IMG/VR virus record: IMGVR_UViG_3300030333_002016
Span: 1 to 32,706 of that record
Source of the DNA: a virus
Reading direction: 5' to 3' (one strand)
Length of the DNA stretch: 32,706 nt
The notes under the pieces were generated by a model. It did not search any database, had not been told where the DNA came from, and saw only the letters and a program-made list of their open reading frames with translations. Both the position numbers and the translations under genes were made by a program. This document shows positions 6,180 through 13,458 of this stretch, in pieces (the first letter of the stretch is position 1; each line of letters opens with the position of its first letter).

Positions 6180-7927
6180 AGTCTTTAGTCTTTGACATTG
6201 AAGCGAATGATATAGATGCTACAAAGATCTGGTGTCTAGCAGCAGTTGATGTAGATACTAATCAACAGTATTCCTATGGGCCTAGTCAGCTTGATGAAGC
6301 CTGGGAGCTATTGAAATCTTATGATAGATTGATAGGACATAACATCATAGGCTATGACTTACCTGTAATTAAAAAGTTAGCTGGTGTTGATCTATCTGAT
6401 AAGATGGTACTTGATACCCTTGTACTGTCTCGTTTATTCAACCCGGTACGTGAAGGAAATCATGGGCTTGAGAGCTGGGGCTACAGATTAAATAGTCCAA
6501 AAGGAGACTTTGAAGACTTTGATAGTTTTAGTACAGAGATGCTAGACTATTGTGAGCAAGATGTTCTATTGAATGCGAAAGTCTTCCATGCGTTGCGACA
6601 AGAAGCAAAAGGATTTAGTAAGAAGTCGGTTGCTTTAGAAACAGAAGTAGCCCACATCCTACACGAGCAACGTGAGCGTGGGTTCTTGTTTGATGTTGAA
6701 GCAGCTTCAAAGCTATTAGCTACATTACAGGAACGTCTATCTCAAGTAGAAGCAGATGTTCAAGAAGATTTTAAATCCAAGATAGAAGTGATAAAAATCT
6801 ATCCTTTCAGAACTAAGACAGGATCTATATCAAAAATGGGTTGTGTCAGTCCCGAAAAGAAAGTACGTTTAACTGATGAAGAGTATCAACAGTTTCAAGA
6901 AGGATCTAAAGTTCTTATACGGACTAATGAAAAGGAATTTAATCTTGGTAGTCGTAAGCAGATAGGAGAATACCTACAAGAATACGGATGGATTCCTGAG
7001 AAGTTTACCCCCACCGGGCAACCTATTGTGGATGAAGGAATATTAAATAAGATTAAGGATATTCCACAGGCTCAAATGATTGCTGAGTATCTGATGTTGC
7101 AAAAGCGTATAGCTCAGATTAATTCCTGGTTTAAAAATCTCAAAGAAGACAATCGAGTACACGGCTTTGTTAATCCGAATGGTACAATTACTGGACGGAT
7201 GACACACAGAGATCCTAACCTAGCTCAAGTACCTAGCACGAAGTCAACCTATGGTTCTGAATGCAGGGCTTGTTGGATCGTACCTGATGGATATAAACTT
7301 GTGGGCATTGATGCGAGTGGGCTAGAGCTACGCATGTTGGCACACTACATAGACAGTGAGGACTTTACAAATGAAATTCTCGATGGAGACATACACACCT
7401 CTAATCAAAAAGTTGCAAAACTTGAATCAAGAAATCAGGCGAAACATTGTATCTATGCCATCATCTACGGAGCAGGAGATCTTAAACTTGGTCAAGTGGT
7501 CGGAGGAAGTGCAAGAGATGGTAAAAGAATTAGACAATCTATTGCTAGTAATATCCCATCATTTGAGGATCTTAGAAATCGAGTGCAAGGAGCAGCTCGA
7601 AAAGGTTACATCAAAGGATTAGATGGTAGAAAGGTTACTATTCGTAGTGAACATGCTGCTTTAAATTCTTTGTTGCAATCGGCTGGTTCAATTGTGATGA
7701 AGGAAGCTTTGGTGTTGTTCAACAGGACTATAAAAGAAAAAGGGCTTGATGCTCACTTTGTCGGCAACATACATGACGAGTGGCAGCTTGAAGTAAGAGA
7801 GGATCTGGCAGAACAAGTAGGCCAGTTAGGTGTCCAGGCTATTGAAGAGGCTGGTAAAACATTACAACTTAAATGTCCATTAACAGGAGAATACAATGTG
7901 GGAATTAACTGGAGTGAAACACACTGA
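6176..7927 (+). CDS. DNA polymerase A family with 3'-5' exonuclease (T7 gp5-like)
   Basis: Replicates the phage genome. The 583 residues contain a proofreading domain with Exo I FDIEA (D7, E9), Exo II D61 in GHNIIGYD and Exo III YCEQD (Y125, D129). The polymerase domain has motif A GIDASGLELR (D379), motif B KHCIYAIIYGAGD (K423) and motif C IHDEWQ (D534). The residue matching E. coli Pol I F762 and T7 Y526 is Y427, the T7-like state. The protein is shorter than T7 gp5 (704 residues), mainly because of a compact thumb/exo linker; whether it uses thioredoxin cannot be told. It ends in the family-typical GINWSETH. Confidence 0.96.
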   Translation: MKSLVFDIEANDIDATKIWCLAAVDVDTNQQYSYGPSQLDEAWELLKSYDRLIGHNIIGYDLPVIKKLAGVDLSDKMVLDTLVLSRLFNPVREGNHGLESWGYRLNSPKGDFEDFDSFSTEMLDYCEQDVLLNAKVFHALRQEAKGFSKKSVALETEVAHILHEQRERGFLFDVEAASKLLATLQERLSQVEADVQEDFKSKIEVIKIYPFRTKTGSISKMGCVSPEKKVRLTDEEYQQFQEGSKVLIRTNEKEFNLGSRKQIGEYLQEYGWIPEKFTPTGQPIVDEGILNKIKDIPQAQMIAEYLMLQKRIAQINSWFKNLKEDNRVHGFVNPNGTITGRMTHRDPNLAQVPSTKSTYGSECRACWIVPDGYKLVGIDASGLELRMLAHYIDSEDFTNEILDGDIHTSNQKVAKLESRNQAKHCIYAIIYGAGDLKLGQVVGGSARDGKRIRQSIASNIPSFEDLRNRVQGAARKGYIKGLDGRKVTIRSEHAALNSLLQSAGSIVMKEALVLFNRTIKEKGLDAHFVGNIHDEWQLEVREDLAEQVGQLGVQAIEEAGKTLQLKCPLTGEYNVGINWSETH

Positions 7928-7928
7928 C

Positions 7929-8243
7929 ATGAAACAACAAAGCATTTTTGATGATATAAGTCCACATAAATTACACAGAAAAGATGATCCTGAAACAAGT
8001 AAGGAAGCAGCTCGTACTACTCCTTTGTCTAAAAGGAGAGCTTTTGTTTTAAATTTAATTGAAGAAGCAGGAGCAAGGGGAGTAACTATTAGAGAGATGA
8101 CTAAACGCTTTCCTGAGATGCCCTCTAGTTCAATAACTTCTAGGCCAAACGAACTAGAAAAATTAGGATTTATCTTTTATGCAGGAGACAAACGAGATGG
8201 ATCAAGAGTTATCAGACATATTGATTATAAAAAAGAAGTGTAG
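7929..8243 (+). CDS. Winged-helix DNA-binding protein
   Basis: The N-terminal part has [18 protein letters not shown] and is followed by a helix-turn-helix region ([19 protein letters not shown]) and a recognition-helix/wing segment with [16 protein letters not shown]. This is the layout of small phage winged-helix proteins. It may be a regulator or a replication accessory. I chose ATG 7929 (MKQQSIFDD). ATG 7896 in the same frame has a good AGGAGA, but that string encodes a conserved part of the polymerase end, so it may be coincidental. The gene sits between polymerase and endonuclease VII. Confidence 0.75.
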   Translation: MKQQSIFDDISPHKLHRKDDPETSKEAARTTPLSKRRAFVLNLIEEAGARGVTIREMTKRFPEMPSSSITSRPNELEKLGFIFYAGDKRDGSRVIRHIDYKKEV

Positions 8244-8245
8244 TT

Positions 8246-8713
8246 ATGTCGGAAACAACTGGTCGGAAACTCACTGAGCAATCTGAATTATTTGGAGAGC
8301 TTGAAGAACAACGTATACCAGGCGTAGAGTATCGTAAATGTATTAAGTGTTTACAAGAACTACCTATTGATGTATTTTCTTTTCACGATAATAGAGGTGG
8401 TTATCGAAGAACAGAATGCAGATCATGTTCAAATGAACTTGAAAGAATTAGGAAAGAACTACGTTCTAAAACAGAACCTGCAAAAGAAGATCATCGTTGT
8501 CCTATTTGTTTAATGGATAAAGATGAAGCAGAAGGTATTAAACATAATGGAAAACAATATGGAACGTGGGTACTTGACCATGACCATATAACAAATACTT
8601 TCAGAGGCTGGCTTTGCCAAAAATGTAATAGAGCTTTAGGTAACTTTAATGATAGTATAGAAAGATTAGAAAGAGCTGTCCAATACTTGAGGAAACATAA
8701 TGAAAAATCTTAG
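8246..8713 (+). CDS. Recombination endonuclease VII (T4 gp49-like)
   Basis: Resolves branched DNA (Holliday junctions, replication forks) before packaging. The 155-residue protein carries the family signature: zinc knuckle CPIC (C85, C88) paired with CQKC (C124, C127), the His-Me finger [15 protein letters not shown] (D111-H114) and LGNFND with N133. An extra N-terminal Cys pair set (C32, C35, C58, C61) looks like a second zinc site. The start ATG 8246 lies two bases after the previous stop. A T7-type endonuclease I is encoded 1.3 kb downstream, so the phage has two unrelated resolvases. Confidence 0.93.
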   Translation: MSETTGRKLTEQSELFGELEEQRIPGVEYRKCIKCLQELPIDVFSFHDNRGGYRRTECRSCSNELERIRKELRSKTEPAKEDHRCPICLMDKDEAEGIKHNGKQYGTWVLDHDHITNTFRGWLCQKCNRALGNFNDSIERLERAVQYLRKHNEKS

Positions 8714-9560
8714 CACATTAGTTAAAGACATTTATGCAGCTTTGAATCCTTTAACCAAGGGCGAAGCCATAGCAATTACGGATGAACAAATTGATGAGTT
8801 CGGAGAGTCCATTAAAAATGCATTAAGACAATGGGCTAGACCGGGAGAACGTAATAGTCAGTTCAATCTACGCATGTCTAACATAGGAAGACCAGCTAGG
8901 TTCTTATGGTTCGACAGACGAAGCAGCTCTGAAGATAATACAATGCTTGAAAGCACTATGATTAAGTTTCTTTATGGACATATGTTAGAAGAAATACTTA
9001 TCTTGTTTGCCAAGTTATCAGGACACACAGTAACTGATGAGCAGAAACAAGTAGAAGTTTCAGGTGTGCAAGGACATATCGACTGTAAAGTTGATGGTGA
9101 AGTAGTAGATATAAAGACTGCTTCTAACTATGCCTATAAGAAGTTCAGTGAACAAACGCTACGAGATGATGATCCCTTTGGATATATTGCTCAACTGTCT
9201 GGCTATGAAGAAGCAGAAGGTACAACAGAAGGCGGCTTTCTTGTTATCAATAAAGAGACAGGCCAATTATGCTTGTATCAACCAGGAGAACTTGATAAAA
9301 TCAATGTTAAGAATAAAATTGATAGCTTGAAAAAAGCTATTGATTCAGATGAAAAGCCCCCTCTTTGTTATCAACCAGTACCCGAAGGCAAGAAAGGAAA
9401 CATGAAGCTACATAGGAATTGCACTTACTGTAATTTTAAGTTTGATTGTTTTGAAGATGCTAACAATGGTCAAGGCTTGAGAGTTTTTCAATATGCTAAA
9501 GGCCCAATGTATTTAACTCGTGTAACAGCTCCCCCAAAAGTGCAAGAGATTACCCCATGA
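8700..9560 (+). CDS. RecB/Cas4-type PD-(D/E)XK exonuclease with C-terminal Cys cluster
   Basis: Probably the 5'-3' exonuclease for host-DNA breakdown and recombination, in the place of T7 gp6. The 286-residue protein has YGHMLEE (H94, E97), GHID (D128), VVDIKTAS (D137, K139) and the RecB-family QLSGY (Q165, Y169), so the nuclease centre is complete. Near the C terminus C241, C244 and C250 form CX2CX5C, the spacing of the Fe-S staple in Cas4/AddB-type nucleases, with C129, C192 and C223 as possible fourth ligands; zinc is the alternative. The gene overlaps endonuclease VII by 14 bases. Confidence 0.85.
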   Translation: MKNLSTLVKDIYAALNPLTKGEAIAITDEQIDEFGESIKNALRQWARPGERNSQFNLRMSNIGRPARFLWFDRRSSSEDNTMLESTMIKFLYGHMLEEILILFAKLSGHTVTDEQKQVEVSGVQGHIDCKVDGEVVDIKTASNYAYKKFSEQTLRDDDPFGYIAQLSGYEEAEGTTEGGFLVINKETGQLCLYQPGELDKINVKNKIDSLKKAIDSDEKPPLCYQPVPEGKKGNMKLHRNCTYCNFKFDCFEDANNGQGLRVFQYAKGPMYLTRVTAPPKVQEITP

Positions 9561-9850
9561 ATAGTAAGAAGATGAAAAAGATTCGGAAGCAAGCGTTAGT
9601 TATCCTTAAAGAATGGTTGCTAACACTTGTTTCTGATGAAGAAAAAGAACAAATTACTGATGACAGACTACCTTATTTACTTCCTAAACAAACACATATT
9701 AGACATGATTCTACTGTCTATCTTAGTGCTTTCTCTTTTAAATGGACAATTAAAAAACTAAAACATTTAGTTGCTCAAAATCCTTCACGTTCTATAGAAA
9801 CCTATACCTATGAAAAAGATATTGAACCCCACGTTGTTACAGTTAGATGA
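9557..9850 (+). CDS. Basic hypothetical protein (97 aa)
   Basis: Overlaps the exonuclease stop by 4 bases (ATGA). The product starts with the lysine-rich [20 protein letters not shown], has SFKWTIKKLKHL in the middle and ends EPHVVTVR. It is mainly helical and basic, with no motif I recognise and no membrane segment. Its place in a run of DNA-processing genes suggests a nucleic-acid-related accessory role, which is inference only. Confidence 0.65.
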   Translation: MNSKKMKKIRKQALVILKEWLLTLVSDEEKEQITDDRLPYLLPKQTHIRHDSTVYLSAFSFKWTIKKLKHLVAQNPSRSIETYTYEKDIEPHVVTVR

Positions 9851-10010
9851 TAAAGATCAAACCTTACCTATAGGTATATTTTTAATTATATTAGGTAAGG
9901 CATTGTATGACCATGAAGGAGATATTGAAATTATAGGTGAAGATATTCTTGTTCACTTATATAATTTATTGCTAGATGAACTTGAAGAAAGACAAGGAAC
10001 ATTACATTGA
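9810..10010 (+). CDS. Acidic hypothetical protein (66 aa)
   Basis: The frame runs from ATG 9810 to TGA 10008-10010. The product has a hydrophobic stretch, LPIGIFLIILGKAL, followed by the acidic helical part EDILVHLYNLLLDELEERQG. It overlaps the previous gene by 41 bases and has no good ribosome-binding site at 9810, so the start may be wrong. Its stop overlaps the TTG start of endonuclease I (TTGA), which supports a real reading frame. Function unknown. Confidence 0.55.
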   Translation: MKKILNPTLLQLDDKDQTLPIGIFLIILGKALYDHEGDIEIIGEDILVHLYNLLLDELEERQGTLH

Positions 10011-10495
10011 AAAGATTTCATAGAAAAAAAAGACCTATTGATAAAGCTCCTGTCGAGGGATATGATTCTAATTGGGAGTATGAACTACATATGGGTTTGC
10101 TTAAATCCTGGACACATCATGAAGGAAAGATTCCATATATTGTAGAGCATATGTACCATCCAGACTTTGTGTTAGAAGTTAATGGACAGACAATTTTACT
10201 TGAAGCTAAAGGACGCTTCTGGGACTATGCAGAATACAGCAAGTACATCTGGATAAATAAAGTACTTCCAGATCAAACAGAACTTGTGTTCTTGTTTGCT
10301 AATCCTTCTGCACCTATGCCTCAAGCTAAACGCAGAAAAGATGGTACTAAACGCAGTCATGCTGAATGGGCAGAGTCACATGGATTCAGATGGTTTTCTG
10401 AAGAAAGTCTACCTGATATTTGGATAGATAAACGCTACCGTAACAGTAAAGAATTTAAAGAAGTCTCTCAAAACAACTTAAAGGAAATGGAATGA
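10007..10495 (+). CDS. Endonuclease I, Holliday junction resolvase (T7 gp3-like)
   Basis: Cuts four-way junctions and helps degrade host DNA. The 162-residue protein matches T7 gp3 by pattern: SNWEYELHMG (acidic ligand at E24 or E26), KIPYIVEHMYHPDFVLEVNG (D53) and LLEAKGRFW (E66, K68), then SHAEWAESHGFRWF near the end, as in the gp3 C-terminal half. The start is TTG 10007, which overlaps the upstream stop as TTGA and follows AAGGA (9994-9998). T7 gp3 is 149 residues. Confidence 0.9.
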   Translation: MKRFHRKKRPIDKAPVEGYDSNWEYELHMGLLKSWTHHEGKIPYIVEHMYHPDFVLEVNGQTILLEAKGRFWDYAEYSKYIWINKVLPDQTELVFLFANPSAPMPQAKRRKDGTKRSHAEWAESHGFRWFSEESLPDIWIDKRYRNSKEFKEVSQNNLKEME

Positions 10496-10578
10496 AATCA
10501 CATAATAAAATGGCAATAGGAATAACTCTTATAGGTTTGTGTATATGGTTAATGTCTATATTGGTGACAAGCATATGA
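10492..10578 (+). CDS. 28-residue single-span membrane peptide
   Basis: A 28-codon frame starts at ATG 10492, overlapping the endonuclease I stop by 4 bases (ATGA) and preceded by AAGGAA (10481-10486). It ends at TGA 10576-10578, which again overlaps the next ATG by 4 bases. After MKSHNK the product is one hydrophobic helix, including IGITLIGLCIWLMSILV, long enough to cross the inner membrane. Both exact ATGA couplings argue that this is a real mini-gene. It could be a holin modulator or an inner-membrane effector; its function is unknown. Confidence 0.6.
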   Translation: MKSHNKMAIGITLIGLCIWLMSILVTSI

Positions 10579-10952
10579 GTATTAATGAAGTAACACCAAA
10601 AGAGTGGGACAGTTTAAAAGCTAAAGGGCCAGATAAACCAGAAGATTGTTTAATGTCAGCACAAAAACCAAAGACTATTACAGGTAGTTTATACCACCCG
10701 GCTGATAACATGTTAGATAAGCAAATGTTCCCTGAAGAAGATGTGGTAAATCATCCAGCTCATTACAATAAAGGGGGTGTAGAAGCGATAGACTATATCG
10801 AACAACAACTTTCCGAAGGCTTTAAATATTACTTAGTAGGCAACGTCTATAAATATCTCCATCGTTGGGAATACAAAGACGGCTTACAGGATTTAAAGAA
10901 AGCTCAGTGGTATCTCAACAGAATGATTTCAGATATTGAGGATACAACATGA
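10575..10952 (+). CDS. DUF3310 protein (T7 gp1.7-like)
   Basis: The frame is open from 10539, but ATG 10575 gives a 4-base overlap with the upstream mini-gene and is preferred. After a variable 60 residues comes the DUF3310 core: VVNHPAHYNKGGVEAIDYIE, GNVYKYLHRWEYKDGLQDLK and AQWYLNRM. This matches the end of T7 gp1.7 (PSHY...EAIEVI...GNILKYRLRAGKK...DLAKA). T7 gp1.7 has been reported as a nucleotide kinase, so a role in deoxynucleotide supply is plausible here, but many DUF3310 proteins are uncharacterised. Confidence 0.85.
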   Translation: MSINEVTPKEWDSLKAKGPDKPEDCLMSAQKPKTITGSLYHPADNMLDKQMFPEEDVVNHPAHYNKGGVEAIDYIEQQLSEGFKYYLVGNVYKYLHRWEYKDGLQDLKKAQWYLNRMISDIEDTT

Positions 10953-11416
10953 TAAAATTACTATGTACTTTATTATTAATATGTTCGGGCATATCTTTTG
11001 CAGACACAGAACAGGCAGAAATTAATTGCCTTGCTCAAACAATTTACTTTGAAGCTCGATCAGAACCAGTAGAAGGACAATATGCAGTAGGTTTGGTAGC
11101 TCTTAACAGAGTTCAAAGTCCACAGTTTCCTAATACCTTGTGTGGTGTAACACAACAAGCGTGGCGAGATGAAAAAGGACAACCTATTAAATATAAGTGT
11201 CAGTTTAGTTTTTACTGTGATGGTGAACCAGAGCATGTTAAAGATGAAAAAGCCTGGATATTGGCTTGGACATTAGCTAAAGGATTAGTACGACATACTC
11301 CATCCAGAGATATAACTAATGGAGCGTTATACTACCATGCGAATTATGTAAGTCCGTATTGGGCTGTAGCGCAAACACAAACCGTACAAATAGATACCCA
11401 TATTTTTTACAAGTAA
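10949..11416 (+). CDS. Secreted SleB-like cell wall hydrolase
   Basis: Probably cleaves peptidoglycan. The 155-residue protein begins with a signal peptide (MIKLLCTLLLICSGISFADT). The mature part has the hydrolase family pattern CLAQTIYFEARSE with the likely catalytic E35, then AVGLVALNRV, QFSFYCDG and ITNGALYYHANYVSPYWA. Because it carries its own export signal, it would reach the periplasm without a holin. It overlaps the DUF3310 gene by 4 bases and sits at the end of the replication strand, away from the other lysis genes, which are on the opposite strand. Confidence 0.88.
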   Translation: MIKLLCTLLLICSGISFADTEQAEINCLAQTIYFEARSEPVEGQYAVGLVALNRVQSPQFPNTLCGVTQQAWRDEKGQPIKYKCQFSFYCDGEPEHVKDEKAWILAWTLAKGLVRHTPSRDITNGALYYHANYVSPYWAVAQTQTVQIDTHIFYK

Positions 11417-11434
11417 GAAGGTAAGGTAATAGCT

Positions 11435-11563
11435 ATGACAGATTATTACAATCGTAAAGATGAGAGGCGTAAGAAGTTCAACAAGAAAAAGAAAGATACT
11501 TTCAAACATAACAATCACCATAAGGATAAGTTAAAAGATGAAACAAAGCACAACAGAAGGTAA
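11435..11563 (+). CDS. Very basic 42-residue protein
   Basis: An unbroken frame from ATG 11435 to TAA 11561-11563, with AAGG (11423-11426) eight bases before the start. Lys, Arg and His dominate: DERRKKFNKKKKDTFKHNNH and then KDKLKDETKHNRR. It would be disordered and bind nucleic acid or ribosomes. Nothing further can be said. The hydrophobic frame on the opposite strand here is only the mirror of its lysine codons. Confidence 0.5.
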   Translation: MTDYYNRKDERRKKFNKKKKDTFKHNNHHKDKLKDETKHNRR

Positions 11564-11768
11564 TCTAGCGTCCTTTAAAATCTTTGTAAATTCAAAGGGG
11601 GTAGTAATGACAGAGTTTAGTATTCTTCCCCCTAAAGAAGCCAACAAAGTTTTTAAAGATGATGAGTTGCTTTTAATAAAAAAATTATTAACTGAAGCTG
11701 AAGTAAAACTTGGAGGGCTGCACGAATACTTAGAAAATGAACTAAGTAGTTTTGTACAGCCTACCTAG
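11538..11768 (+). CDS. Hypothetical protein at the end of the + strand unit (76 aa)
   Basis: The start may be ATG 11538 (AAGGA at 11522-11526, 26-base overlap with the previous gene) or ATG 11607, which has a GGGGG (11597-11601) 5 bases before it and would give 53 residues (MTEFSILPPKEANKVFKDDE). The product is acidic, helical and soluble, and unrecognised. Its end overlaps the end of the opposite-strand gene by 8 bases, so the two transcription units meet here. No hairpin-plus-T terminator is seen between them. Confidence 0.6.
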   Translation: MKQSTTEGNLASFKIFVNSKGVVMTEFSILPPKEANKVFKDDELLLIKKLLTEAEVKLGGLHEYLENELSSFVQPT

Positions 11769-12234
11769 AATAGTTCATTAACACATTATAAAAACCATAT
11801 AAAATCGCAACACTTATTCCTATACCGATAAGTACAGCAATACCATCAAGAATTGAACGTCTTCTTCTTTTCTGTTTATAAACTAATCTTTCTCGTTTAG
11901 TTCTTATATCTTTACGCATCTGTATCATTTCACGATACGTTTCAATTCCATATACGACAACGATTAGATCTCGTATCTCCCTCTCTTGCTGTTCAATCTT
12001 TTTCTTTACGATAATTGCATTCAGAGCTTCTTGTTCTACTGATCCTTTATCTAATAGTTTTCTAAATATAGGAGGCTTTTCAGATTCTCTTTGAGCTTCA
12101 TTGATATCAGCTACATAGCCATACCATCTGCCTAGATGTTGAGCTACATCTTCAATCTCTCGCCCACGTTTTACAAGAGTCTGAACACCTTTAAAGGCAG
12201 TCGTAGCCATTGATAATAATGCAAGAGGCTCCAC
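11761..12234 (-). CDS. Coiled-coil protein with C-terminal membrane segment (157 aa)
   Basis: The start is GTG 12234 after AGGAG with an 8-base spacer. The product begins MEPLALLSMATTAFKGVQTL and includes GREIEDVAQHLGRWYGYVAD. A long charged helical region with VKKKIEQQEREIRDL and RRRRS follows, and then one membrane helix, ILDGIAVLIGIGISVAILYG. I recall similar proteins in marine phages, always of unknown function. The membrane anchor and place after the lysis genes suggest a cell-envelope role (lysis accessory), but a virion role cannot be excluded. It is the last gene of the - strand unit. Confidence 0.75.
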   Translation of the reverse strand: MEPLALLSMATTAFKGVQTLVKRGREIEDVAQHLGRWYGYVADINEAQRESEKPPIFRKLLDKGSVEQEALNAIIVKKKIEQQEREIRDLIVVVYGIETYREMIQMRKDIRTKRERLVYKQKRRRRSILDGIAVLIGIGISVAILYGFYNVLMNYSR

Positions 12235-12235
12235 A

Positions 12236-12316
12236 CTATTTGCTCCTTTTTTTCTTGCGCTTAAATTCTTTCAAGCGTTTTCTTGGATTTGTAATAGATA
12301 CAAAATATGAACCCAC
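12236..12316 (-). CDS. Possible 26-residue basic peptide
   Basis: A GTG-started frame of 26 codons exactly fills the gap between the lipoprotein gene and the next gene. Its start shares one base with the upstream stop (TAGTG) and its stop is one base from the downstream GTG. The product is basic after a short hydrophobic start (NPRKRLKEFKRKKKRSK). No clear ribosome-binding site is present, so expression would depend on coupling; it may be only leader sequence. Confidence 0.3.
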   Translation of the reverse strand: MGSYFVSITNPRKRLKEFKRKKKRSK

Positions 12317-13107
12317 TATTGTACAGTTGGACAAACAGGCAATTCTGTATTCACACCACCCACACCTATTACTCCCGATGATTGGTTATTAACACAGTTA
12401 ACACCAGCAACCCAAACAGTATTAGAATTATTTAGTTGATCAAGTATACCCTGTAATTGAGCATCATAGTTTGGAATGTTAAGTCCATTTATTTGATTTA
12501 ATATTTGATTAAAATTGCTTGTATAATCTGGAAAGTTAAGATTACCTAGAGCATCTAATACAGCAGAATTATCTCCACCTGAACCACCATTAATACTTGC
12601 TAGTCCTAATCCTAACCCAAGATCTACTGCTTGTTGACCTGCTACATTGATAGCATCATAAGATCCTAATCCTAGATTCAACATGTTCTCGCTATTTTGA
12701 CCTAACATACCATAAAGAGCTGCGGTTTTTTGACCGTCTTGTTGTATACGAGCTAAGTTGCTTTGCATATTATGCCTGGAAATAGATTTCTGAGCATCGC
12801 TAGACACCCACATACTTCCAAGGCTTCCGACAACCGGGAGGACTGCTTTAGTCCATTCTAATGCTACCGATTGTTGAGGTAATACTTGTGTGTTTGGAGA
12901 CTGCATAAGGGCTAAAGCCATTACTGCTGAACCTGCTGCACTATTATCTCCACTAGCTGCTATCTTTGATAAAGCTTCAGACTTAGCTTGTTGAGCTTGT
13001 GCTTGAGCTATCGCTACTTTTTCTACAGCTTGATAGTATTCCATTCCAGCAGACTGACAGCCTGTTAAGACTACAAAGCATAATGCTGTAAATAGTTTTT
13101 TAATCAT
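12316..13107 (-). CDS. Predicted lipoprotein (263 aa)
   Basis: The N terminus is a lipoprotein signal, MIKKLFTALCFVVLTGCQSA, with lipobox LTGC and Cys17 as the predicted lipid site. Ala/Gln-rich helix (AIAQAQAQQAKSEALSKIAA), a short hydrophobic part, a Gly/Leu-rich middle (LGLGLGLASINGGSGG) and an Asn-rich C terminus with two Cys follow. It would sit in the periplasm on the inner or outer membrane. Possible roles are an outer-membrane lysis factor or superinfection exclusion, as for phage lipoproteins such as T5 Llp; no homology is claimed. GAGGA lies 8 bases before the ATG. Confidence 0.8.
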   Translation of the reverse strand: MIKKLFTALCFVVLTGCQSAGMEYYQAVEKVAIAQAQAQQAKSEALSKIAASGDNSAAGSAVMALALMQSPNTQVLPQQSVALEWTKAVLPVVGSLGSMWVSSDAQKSISRHNMQSNLARIQQDGQKTAALYGMLGQNSENMLNLGLGSYDAINVAGQQAVDLGLGLGLASINGGSGGDNSAVLDALGNLNFPDYTSNFNQILNQINGLNIPNYDAQLQGILDQLNNSNTVWVAGVNCVNNQSSGVIGVGGVNTELPVCPTVQ

Positions 13108-13119
13108 TTGTCTTATCCT

Positions 13120-13458
13120 CTAATATGTAAAATGTTTTAGGTATCTAAGAATACCTGTTAATAAAATTACAGAAGCAGCACCATTAACAATTATAATTGC
13201 TCTATCCTTCCAAAGAATACCTACCCATAACCAGCCAAGCATTCCTATAAAAGAAAGTCCAAGGTCTAATGCTGCATTAAACTGAGCAGATCGTATACAC
13301 ATGGCAACTAATAAGATAATAGAAGCTATCCATTTTATGTACCAATCAATCGTATACTTAGGAGTTGCAGACTTGTAAATTCTTTTAGAGTTTGCAATCT
13401 CTTCTTGGGTATACTTAGCCTCACTCTCCCCAGACTTTTGTTTTTTTGCCGCCTTCAT
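13120..13458 (-). CDS. Multi-span membrane protein, possible holin accessory (112 aa)
   Basis: A 40-residue charged N terminus (MKAAKKQKSGESEAKYTQEE) precedes about three hydrophobic segments: IKWIASIILLVAMCI, LGLSFIGMLGWLWVGIL and AIIIVNGAASVILLTGI. The TIDWYIKW motif before the first helix recalls small marine phage membrane proteins of the DUF6552 type, which are uncharacterised. It overlaps the SNase gene by 38 bases, longer than other overlaps here, so the start is less sure. The lysis-cassette context makes a holin or antiholin possible. Confidence 0.7.
   Translation of the reverse strand: MKAAKKQKSGESEAKYTQEEIANSKRIYKSATPKYTIDWYIKWIASIILLVAMCIRSAQFNAALDLGLSFIGMLGWLWVGILWKDRAIIIVNGAASVILLTGILRYLKHFTY

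Noticed and set aside
11327-11521. Hydrophobic 64-residue frame on the - strand that looks like a membrane protein
   Set aside because: It is the antisense of a Lys-rich gene and the end of the SleB-like gene; AAA/AAG codons read backwards give Phe/Leu. No ribosome-binding site.
11769-11850. Bidirectional terminator at the convergent junction
   Set aside because: The AT-rich sequence shows no GC-rich stem followed by a T-run in either direction.
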